Of a DNA stretch of 15,745 nucleotides, positions 7,966 to 14,611 are shown piece by piece (position 1 is the stretch's first letter; every line of letters starts with the position of its first letter). Source of the stretch: UBA1413 sp037447215. GTDB taxonomy: Bacteria > Bacteroidota > Bacteroidia > Bacteroidales > Prolixibacteraceae. The DNA lies in contig JBBIHB010000060.1 in the NCBI GenBank assembly GCA_037447215.1, forward strand, positions 1-15,745, in the 5' to 3' direction. Both the position numbers and the translations under genes were made by a program. The notes below the pieces were generated by a model that made no database searches, had not been told where the DNA came from, and saw only the letters and a list, made by a program, of their open reading frames with translations.

Positions 7966-8535
7966 ATGGCAACAGAAAAGGCTAAAAGCAGAAGGGAATT
8001 TATCCGAAGCGGGATGCGGCTTTCCCTGGCGCTATCGCTTGGTGGGATTGCCGGGATGGCTGCCAGCAATATATCGGGCGACGGGTATGTTTGGCAGATC
8101 GACCCTTTTACATGCACACAGTGTGGAAGGTGTGCCACCGATTGTGTTCTTTCACCTTCAGCTGTCAAGTGTGTACATGCCTATGATCTATGTGGATATT
8201 GCGACCTGTGTGGTGGATACTTTAAAGCCGGGTATAACGAACTGAGCACCGCAGGCGAAAACCAATTGTGCCCCACAGCTGCCATCGAACGGAAATTTAT
8301 TGAAGAGCCATATTTTGAATATCATATAATAGAAGACCTGTGCATTGGCTGTGCCAAATGTGTTAAAGGCTGTTCTGCATTCGGGAACGGTTCGTTTCAC
8401 CTGCAGATCATGCACAACCTGTGTGTGAACTGTAACGAGTGCACTATAGCCAGAGTATGCCCTTCAAAGGCCATTCACCGTGTTAAAGCAAGCGAAGCAT
8501 ATAAGATAAAAGGAAGTTTCACTAAAGAGAGTTAA
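7966..8535 (+). CDS. Tat-exported polyferredoxin with up to four [4Fe-4S] clusters
   Basis: This 189-residue protein has a clear twin-arginine signal (SRREFIRSG at residues 8-16, hydrophobic segment to about 33) followed by a cysteine-rich ferredoxin domain. Motifs in order are C50-x2-C53-x2-C56-x3-C60; C69 with C76-x2-C79-x2-C82 and C102-Pro; C126-x2-C129-x2-C132-x3-C136; and C153-x2-C156-x2-C159-x5-C165-Pro. That is 17 cysteines, enough for four [4Fe-4S] clusters with one to spare. The motif pairs resemble the electron-transfer subunits of periplasmic molybdo- and iron-sulfur oxidoreductases. Exported ferredoxins of this kind normally pass electrons between a periplasmic enzyme and a membrane subunit. 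The NosR/NapH-like membrane protein encoded 9 bp downstream is the obvious partner. No catalytic subunit for it is visible in the window. Confidence 0.9.
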   Translation: MATEKAKSRREFIRSGMRLSLALSLGGIAGMAASNISGDGYVWQIDPFTCTQCGRCATDCVLSPSAVKCVHAYDLCGYCDLCGGYFKAGYNELSTAGENQLCPTAAIERKFIEEPYFEYHIIEDLCIGCAKCVKGCSAFGNGSFHLQIMHNLCVNCNECTIARVCPSKAIHRVKASEAYKIKGSFTKES

Positions 8536-8544
8536 CCTGCCACT

Positions 8545-9810
8545 ATGAAAAAACTAATCTGCATTCTTGCTGCCTTTTATTTTCTTATTTCAATACCGGC
8601 TGCCTCACAACAGCGGTTTCCAAAACCCGAATTTGAATCGGGGTATGAGCAACCCGATACCATAACTCCTGAACCCCGGTCAATGGCACTCGAATATTTT
8701 GATGTTGCTGTTCTTTTGGTTGTTTTATCTCTGGCTTCGTGGCTTGCATTGCGAAAAAGGTCCAGGCCCGGTATTCTCTGGCTTTCGGTATTCACACTCC
8801 TCTATTTCGGTTTTTACCGCGAAGGATGTATTTGTTCAGTTGGTTCCATTCAAAATATTGTACTGTCGTTTTCCGATGTGACATATGCCATATCTGCAAC
8901 TGTTTTGCTGTTTTTCCTTCTCCCACTCATTTTTGCACTCTTTTTCGGCCGGACTTTTTGTGCCGGAGCCTGTCCTTTGGGGGTCATTCAGGACCTGATC
9001 ATCATACATCCCATAAGCTTACCTTTCTGGTTACGGAAAACACTAGGTATTATTCCATATATTTATCTTGCCCTGGCAGTTTTATATGCAGCCACCGGCA
9101 CCGACTTCATCATCTGTCGCTACGACCCGTTTATAGGTATTTACCGGATGGATGCACCTTATACCATGATTGTGCTTGGAATTGCATTCCTGCTGATGGG
9201 TATGTTTGTGGGTAGGCCTTATTGCAGATTTTTTTGCCCCTATGGTGTTTTACTGAAATGGATGTCGAAATTTTCGCACTGGCACCTTACCATTACACCT
9301 GCACATTGTATCCATTGTAAACTTTGCACCACCAGTTGCCCATTCGATGCAATCGACTATCCAACTGAGGCAAAAGTTACTACCCGGTCGAGATCAGAAA
9401 GTAACAGATTTATTCTTTATATGGTCTTAATCCCCGTTTGGGTCATAATTGGTGCATTGGTGGGAATGAAATCGCATACCTATCTTTCGAGGGCCAATCA
9501 GGATGTATATCTGGCAGAATTGCTGATAAAAAATCCCGAAATCAGGGATGATGAGACCAATCTCGATGTGCAGACTTTCCTCAGCTCGGGTCGCACATTG
9601 GAAATGTTGGTGGAAGATGCACAGAAAATAAGAAAGAAATTTTACACCGGAAGCGCCATTGCTGGAGGGTTTATTGGCCTTGTAATAGCCATGACCCTGC
9701 TTAATCAGGTAATTTTCCGCCGCCGCACCGATTATCTGCCAAATCCTGGCGACTGTTATAGTTGTGGCAGGTGCATGGATTATTGTCCTGTTAAAAAACC
9801 AAAAAATTGA
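8545..9810 (+). CDS. NosR/NapH-like integral membrane [4Fe-4S] protein
   Basis: This 421-residue protein has a cleavable-looking signal peptide (residues 1-20) and about seven transmembrane helices, near 52-69, 76-92, 113-134, 168-185, 206-223, 289-307 and 367-390. Cysteine motifs: C95 and C97 after helix 2; FGRTFCAGACP (C139, C143) after helix 3; C191 in CRYDPF after helix 4; CRFFCP (C227, C231) after helix 5; a full C255-x2-C258-x2-C261-x3-C265-Pro ferredoxin motif; and a second one at the C-terminus, C404-x2-C407-x2-C410-x3-C414-Pro. The paired FxGRxxCxxxCP motifs are those of the NosR/NapH/CcoG family, which moves electrons between quinol or cytoplasmic donors and periplasmic acceptors. 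Basic loops put both ferredoxin motifs on the cytoplasmic side, and C95, C97 and C191 on the periplasmic side. The N-terminal FMN-binding domain of NosR is absent. In this operon it is the likely electron route across the membrane. Confidence 0.9.
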   Translation: MKKLICILAAFYFLISIPAASQQRFPKPEFESGYEQPDTITPEPRSMALEYFDVAVLLVVLSLASWLALRKRSRPGILWLSVFTLLYFGFYREGCICSVGSIQNIVLSFSDVTYAISATVLLFFLLPLIFALFFGRTFCAGACPLGVIQDLIIIHPISLPFWLRKTLGIIPYIYLALAVLYAATGTDFIICRYDPFIGIYRMDAPYTMIVLGIAFLLMGMFVGRPYCRFFCPYGVLLKWMSKFSHWHLTITPAHCIHCKLCTTSCPFDAIDYPTEAKVTTRSRSESNRFILYMVLIPVWVIIGALVGMKSHTYLSRANQDVYLAELLIKNPEIRDDETNLDVQTFLSSGRTLEMLVEDAQKIRKKFYTGSAIAGGFIGLVIAMTLLNQVIFRRRTDYLPNPGDCYSCGRCMDYCPVKKPKN

Positions 9811-9828
9811 TAACTATATATTTAAATA

Positions 9829-11646
9829 ATGAGCATCAAGGATAAAATTAAATTATCGTCCAACATAGCTACAGTATCAGGCATTTTTTGTCTGGTAGTT
9901 TCAATTCTTATACTACTGAATTTCTGGCAATTGAGCAAAAACGATCCGCTGCAAAGCCAGGCTATGAAAGTACTTATCGAAAGGTTATCGCAGGAACCTG
10001 CCAACACAGAGTTAAAACAGGACATCAGACAACTTGATCTCTTGGCCAGAAAAGCTTACTTTAATGCCCAATGGCAGATCAATTCCGGAAGTTATTTGTT
10101 GCTTTTCGGCGCGGTAATTTTTGCAATTGCCCTAAAAGTTTACTGGTCGCTAAAAGCAAAAATCGAAATTCCCGATAAAATTGTGGAAAATGAAATCAAA
10201 GCACGCATGTTATCTCAGAAGTGGTTGCTTGTGGGAGGAGCTGCGGTTATGCTGTTTGCATTTGCAGCTTCGTTTGCCACAACTGATTATCTGAACCAAT
10301 TCGGAACTGTTGAAGAGATAACTGCTGAAGCTGTAGTTTCCGATCCTGAAATTGAAATAATTGAAGTTGGTGAAGGAACGGCATCGTTGCCCACATCTGT
10401 AACCACACAAGAAGCAGTGCTTGAGTCAGGCGATGAAGTCATTTCAGTGACCGAAGCCGAACCTTCACTATCAGTAGCCGCTACCCTTCCCGATGCTGCT
10501 CAGATCAGGGCAAACTATCCTTCGTTCAGGGGGCCATTCGGACATGGTGTTTCGGCACATAAAAATATTCCGATCGATTTCGACGGAACATCAGGCAAAA
10601 ACATCCTCTGGAAAACCACATTGGGTTTATCAGGATACAGCTCGCCTGTGATCTGGGGCAACCGCATCTTTGTAACCGGCGCAAGCCCGCAAAAAAGGGA
10701 AGTTTATTGCATCGACAGGATCAATGGAAAGATTCTCTGGTCGAAAGCAGCCGATAATATCCCAGGAAGCCCGGCCACTCCTCCCCGCACAACTGAAGAT
10801 ACCGGCCTTGCCGCACCATCGGTTTATACTGATGGAATAAGGGTGTATGCTATATTCGGTACGGGCGATATTATTGCTTTCGATTTGGAGGGTAATCGCA
10901 TCTGGGCGAAAAATTTAGGTGTCCCCGACAACCATTATGGCCACTCATCATCGCTTATCGGCTGGAAAGATAAACTTTTTGTACAATATGACACTAATAG
11001 GGGTCAGCGGCTGCTGGCGCTTAATGTAGCCACCGGTGAAACAGTGTGGGAAACACCCCGAAGTGTAAAAATATCATGGGCCAGCCCAATTTTAGCCAAT
11101 GTGGGCGGAAAATATCAGGTTATCCTGGTCACCGATCCGATTGTAGCGGGTTATGATATCGATACCGGAAAAGAACTCTGGTCAGCAAGGGGATTGATGG
11201 GTGAAGTGGGCCCCTCTCCTGCTTTTGGCGAAGGATTGGTTTTTGCCACCCAGGAATATGCCACATTAATGGCCATTAATCCGGCTAACGGACAGTTGGT
11301 TTGGAAAGATGATGAATACCTTTCGGAGGTGGCCAGCCCTGTTGTGGCAGGGGGAATGGTATTCGTAGCCACCAGTTATGGAGTTCTGGTTGCATACGAT
11401 GCAAAAACCGGTGAAAAATTGTGGGAACACGACGATGGGCCAGGCTATTATTCATCGCCTGTAGTAGCCGATAATAAACTCTTTATTTTCGATATCGATG
11501 GCCGTCTTCGCGTATTCGCCCTTCAAAGGGAAAAGAATCTGTTGTCCGAATCGAAAATCGGTGCAAAAATTACTACCACACCAGCTTTTGCTGAAGGAAA
11601 AATTTATGTCAGGGCAGGCACCACATTATACGCAATTGGAAAATAA
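9829..11646 (+). CDS. Three-helix membrane protein fused to a PQQ-like beta-propeller
   Basis: This 605-residue protein has two parts. Residues 1-155 hold three predicted transmembrane helices (about 13-31, 87-105 and 132-150). An amphipathic, charged stretch between helices 1 and 2 includes IRQLDLLARKAYF at about 66-78. Residues 157-225 are an acidic, Val/Thr/Ser-rich linker. From FRGP at 233-236 to the end there is a PQQ-like propeller with repeats NGKILW, EGNRIW, TGETVW, TGKELW, NGQLVW and TGEKLW. The basic N-terminus suggests N-in topology with the propeller in the periplasm, tethered by the long linker. It follows the NosR-like gene by 18 bp and may be a fixed partner of that membrane protein. 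The propeller is more regular than those of the first four copies and is of a different subtype, lacking their histidine motifs. Fold assignment is secure. Substrate and PQQ binding are unknown. Confidence 0.88.
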   Translation: MSIKDKIKLSSNIATVSGIFCLVVSILILLNFWQLSKNDPLQSQAMKVLIERLSQEPANTELKQDIRQLDLLARKAYFNAQWQINSGSYLLLFGAVIFAIALKVYWSLKAKIEIPDKIVENEIKARMLSQKWLLVGGAAVMLFAFAASFATTDYLNQFGTVEEITAEAVVSDPEIEIIEVGEGTASLPTSVTTQEAVLESGDEVISVTEAEPSLSVAATLPDAAQIRANYPSFRGPFGHGVSAHKNIPIDFDGTSGKNILWKTTLGLSGYSSPVIWGNRIFVTGASPQKREVYCIDRINGKILWSKAADNIPGSPATPPRTTEDTGLAAPSVYTDGIRVYAIFGTGDIIAFDLEGNRIWAKNLGVPDNHYGHSSSLIGWKDKLFVQYDTNRGQRLLALNVATGETVWETPRSVKISWASPILANVGGKYQVILVTDPIVAGYDIDTGKELWSARGLMGEVGPSPAFGEGLVFATQEYATLMAINPANGQLVWKDDEYLSEVASPVVAGGMVFVATSYGVLVAYDAKTGEKLWEHDDGPGYYSSPVVADNKLFIFDIDGRLRVFALQREKNLLSESKIGAKITTTPAFAEGKIYVRAGTTLYAIGK

Positions 11647-11653
11647 TGGCAAA

Positions 11654-12256
11654 ATGGTGGAAGAACTTGAAATAAAAAGGGGAAACGATGTTTACAAATA
11701 TCACCTCGATTATGACAGGCTGAGGATTTCAAGTTATATTGAAGAAACTGTGGATATTTACACCTGTAAATACGAGGTAATTGAATTTGATGAATCTTTT
11801 CAGATTTATAAGCCATCTATCCTTAAAATAATCTTATTTATTTCGGTATCCCTGAATTTAATTTCTTTGCTCATCTTCATTACCCCACTCATTGAAAAGC
11901 TTACAGGTAACAGGATGATCGTTGTTGCCACAGCTTCGACTTTTGCATTTCTGGTAGCATTCTGGGCCATTTACACTTTTAAACCCAGGCCTGAGAAACT
12001 GCTCAAGGCTCCGGTCAGGATTTCGTTTTTTTATGAAAAAAAAGATCGAAAAGCCGTGGATGAGTTTATTGAAAGTCTGAAAATCAGGCAACGGGAATAT
12101 ATGCGTTACAGATATATGCGCATCGATCAGAGGTTATCTCCCGATTATCAGGAGAAAAACATCAGTATGTTGTTCGAACGTGGCTTTATCACCCTCAGTG
12201 AATTTGAAGTGTTGGTCGAAGAATTGGACAGGCTGAGACTGACAAGAGAATATTAA
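11654..12256 (+). CDS. Two-helix membrane protein of unknown function with SHOCT-like C-terminus
   Basis: This 200-residue protein has a cytoplasmic-looking N-terminal region (1-54), a helical hairpin of two transmembrane segments (about 56-77 and 88-108) and a charged C-terminal region of about 90 residues. The segment VRISFFYEKKDRKAVDEFI (121-139) resembles the end of small PH-like domains in bacterial membrane proteins. The last stretch (ISMLFERGFITLSEFEVLVEEL pattern, about 170-191) resembles a SHOCT short C-terminal domain, which often accompanies such domains. Both resemblances are by eye. I chose the ATG at 11654, 7 bp after the previous stop. An upstream in-frame ATG at 11606 would overlap the preceding gene by about 40 bp and add a non-hydrophobic tail. 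There are no cofactor motifs and only one cysteine (38), so it is not an electron carrier. A scaffold or assembly role between the membrane and soluble redox subunits is possible but unproven. Confidence 0.8.
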   Translation: MVEELEIKRGNDVYKYHLDYDRLRISSYIEETVDIYTCKYEVIEFDESFQIYKPSILKIILFISVSLNLISLLIFITPLIEKLTGNRMIVVATASTFAFLVAFWAIYTFKPRPEKLLKAPVRISFFYEKKDRKAVDEFIESLKIRQREYMRYRYMRIDQRLSPDYQEKNISMLFERGFITLSEFEVLVEELDRLRLTREY

Positions 12257-12267
12257 CGAAATCAGGT

Positions 12268-14610
12268 ATGTCGATTGATATAAATATAGTTGACCGGATC
12301 ATTTTCGAGAACGGACACGAAAAAAAATCCATTATCCCTGTGCTTCAGGCCATCCAGAAAGAATTCAGGTTCCTTCCGGAAGAAGCTTTGCGCCGGGTAA
12401 GTCAGATATCGGAAATTACGCCAGCCGATATAATGAGTGTGGCAAGTTTTTACCATCAATTCAGGTTAAGGCCGGTTGGTGAACACATGATAAAGATCTG
12501 CGTAGGTACAGCCTGTCATGTAAAAGGCGCCGGTCAGGTTTTTGATGCGTTTAAACGAAAATTTAACCTGAAAGATGAAGAACATACTGATGTTTCCGGA
12601 AAATATACCCTCGAAAAAGTCAGTTGTCTCGGTTGTTGCACCCTGGCCCCGGTAGTTCAGATCGACCAGGTTACCTATGGACATGTAACAACCAGCCAGA
12701 TCGACGAATTGATTTCGGATTTTGAAAGCCAGAAAGATACCAAAACAAAAAAGCAATTCAAAAACAGCGACGGCACCCAAATCCAGGGCGAAATCCGGAT
12801 TGGCCTTGGCTCATGCTGTGTAGCCAGCGGCAGCGATGAAATCCGGAAAGCCGTTGAACATACAGTTAATAACATCGGACTCTGTGTAAAACTGAAACAT
12901 GTGGGTTGCGTAGGCATGTGCCATCAGGTGCCTCTTGTTGAGATTGTCCCGGTAAACGGTGAACCTTCGCTCTACTCAAAAGTGAAGCCCGAAGATGTGA
13001 AAGATATTGTAAACAGCCATTTCAAACCAACCGGACTTCTCGGTAGATTAAGGAGTAAGTTTCTGGATACCATTGAATATATACAGACCGACGCAAAATG
13101 GGATGGTGTTGAACGATATGCACTCGATATCAGGGAAAAACAGGTAAGCTCGTTTCTGGGTAAACAGATACCTATTGCCACCGAATACCGGGGCATCCTG
13201 AACCCGATCGACATTGAGGAATATACATCGAGGGGCGGGTTTGCTTCCATCCGGAAAGCCCTGCTCGAAATGAAGCCCGAAGAAGTTATTCACGAAGTAC
13301 GTGAGAGCGGGATACGCGGGCGCGGAGGGGCAGGTTTCCCTACCGGCATGAAATGGGAATTGGTTGCCCGTCATCATAACAGTGATAAATATGTAATCTG
13401 TAATGGCGATGAAGGCGACCCAGGTGCATTTATGGACCGAATGTTGCTCGAATCGTATCCCTACCGTGTAATCGAAGGGATGATCATCGGCGGTTATGCT
13501 GTAGGCGCCCACAAAGGCTATTTTTATATCAGGGCCGAATATCCACTTGCAGTGAAAAGGATAAGGGAAGCGATCAAACATTGTCAAAAAAGTAACTATT
13601 TAGGCGATAACATTCTGGGATCAGGATTTAGTTTTCATGTGCAAATTTATGAAGGGGCTGGTGCATTCGTATGTGGTGAAGAAACCGCCCTTATTGCTTC
13701 CATCGAAGGGAAAAGGGGTTATCCGCGTAAAAGGCCACCGTTTCCAGCCGAACATGGACTATGGGGGCATCCAACCCTTGTGAACAATACCGAAACATTT
13801 GCTCAGATACCTTACATTATTCGTGTGGGTTCAAATAATTTCAGCAATATTGGAACCGAACACAGTAAGGGAACCAAAGTATTTGCCCTTGCCGGAAAAA
13901 TTGCCCGTGGCGGCCTTATCGAAGTTCCGATGGGCATTACCATCAACAAAGTGGTTTACGAAATTGGAGGTGGTATCGCCAACGGCCGTAAATTCAAAGC
14001 CGTACAGGTTGGTGGTCCATCGGGTGGCTGCATCCCCGCCCGTCTTGGAAACACCCCCATAGATTTTGAATCGCTCACAAAAATGGGAGCCATGATGGGC
14101 TCCGGTGGTTTGGTTGTTCTCGACGATACCGATTGCATGGTGGATATCGCCCGTTACTTCCTTTCCTTCACACAGGCCGAATCGTGCGGCAAATGTACTT
14201 TCTGCCGGATTGGAACCCGGAGGATGCTCGATATCCTGAACAACCTTACCGAAGGAAAAGCCAAACCCGGCGATCTGGACGAACTGGAAAAACTGGCGCA
14301 CTGGACGCAGAAAGGCAGCTTGTGCGGCCTTGGTAAAACAGCACCAAACCCGGTTTTCAGTACTTTAATGTATTTTCGCGACGAATACGAAGCCCATCTC
14401 AACGGTGTGTGCCCAACCGGAAAATGTACTGCATTAATTACTTATTCTGTCAACGAAAAATGCATCGGGTGCACACTTTGTGCCCAGGAATGCCCTGTGG
14501 ATGCCATCCCATTTACCCCGCATGAGCGGCATATTATCAATACGGAGCTATGTATAAAATGCGATGCCTGCAGGGCTGTTTGTCCTGAAGATGCAATTGA
14601 TGTGAAATAA
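12268..14610 (+). CDS. NuoE-NuoF fusion: NADH-dependent flavo-iron-sulfur oxidoreductase subunit
   Basis: This 780-residue fusion has four parts. (1) Residues 1-150 are a NuoE/HydC-like thioredoxin-fold [2Fe-2S] domain with C78-x4-C83 and C110-x3-C114. (2) Residues 175-255 are a second thioredoxin-like ferredoxin domain, as found at the N-terminus of HydB/HndC-type subunits, with C183/C184 and C214-x3-C218. (3) Residues 300-700 are the NuoF/HydB core with FMN- and NADH-binding motifs (GRGGAGFPTGMKW from 351, NGDEGDPGAFMDR from 379, GAGAFVCGEETA from 463), an SLBB-like segment, and the N3-type [4Fe-4S] ligands C640, C643, C646 and C686. (4) Residues 725-780 carry two [4Fe-4S] motifs (C732/735/738/742 and C762/765/768/772). 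The family oxidises or reduces NAD(H) through FMN in complex I, formate dehydrogenases and electron-bifurcating hydrogenases. No other complex I subunit is present, so this is a stand-alone module. It sits 1 bp before the GltD-like gene, its likely partner. It has no signal peptide or membrane helix and is cytoplasmic. Confidence 0.93.
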   Translation: MSIDINIVDRIIFENGHEKKSIIPVLQAIQKEFRFLPEEALRRVSQISEITPADIMSVASFYHQFRLRPVGEHMIKICVGTACHVKGAGQVFDAFKRKFNLKDEEHTDVSGKYTLEKVSCLGCCTLAPVVQIDQVTYGHVTTSQIDELISDFESQKDTKTKKQFKNSDGTQIQGEIRIGLGSCCVASGSDEIRKAVEHTVNNIGLCVKLKHVGCVGMCHQVPLVEIVPVNGEPSLYSKVKPEDVKDIVNSHFKPTGLLGRLRSKFLDTIEYIQTDAKWDGVERYALDIREKQVSSFLGKQIPIATEYRGILNPIDIEEYTSRGGFASIRKALLEMKPEEVIHEVRESGIRGRGGAGFPTGMKWELVARHHNSDKYVICNGDEGDPGAFMDRMLLESYPYRVIEGMIIGGYAVGAHKGYFYIRAEYPLAVKRIREAIKHCQKSNYLGDNILGSGFSFHVQIYEGAGAFVCGEETALIASIEGKRGYPRKRPPFPAEHGLWGHPTLVNNTETFAQIPYIIRVGSNNFSNIGTEHSKGTKVFALAGKIARGGLIEVPMGITINKVVYEIGGGIANGRKFKAVQVGGPSGGCIPARLGNTPIDFESLTKMGAMMGSGGLVVLDDTDCMVDIARYFLSFTQAESCGKCTFCRIGTRRMLDILNNLTEGKAKPGDLDELEKLAHWTQKGSLCGLGKTAPNPVFSTLMYFRDEYEAHLNGVCPTGKCTALITYSVNEKCIGCTLCAQECPVDAIPFTPHERHIINTELCIKCDACRAVCPEDAIDVK

Positions 14611-14611
14611 T

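Noticed and set aside
8739..9215. 158-codon alternative-frame reading inside the NosR-like gene
   Set aside because: It overlaps the conserved Fe-S membrane gene in another frame and its composition reflects that gene.
11498..11653. Longer N-terminus for the two-helix membrane protein (starts at 11498 or 11606)
   Set aside because: The extension lies inside the preceding propeller gene in another frame and adds no signal or domain. The ATG at 11654 fits the usual spacing in this operon.
12901..12930. CVGMCH in the NuoEF-like fusion as a possible haem c site
   Set aside because: The spacing is C-x3-C-H, not CxxCH. It matches the second cysteine pair of a thioredoxin-like [2Fe-2S] domain in a cytoplasmic protein.
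13048..13587. 179-codon antisense open frame inside the NuoEF-like gene
   Set aside because: It is fully opposite a strongly conserved gene and shows no recognisable domain, so it is a shadow of the coding strand.
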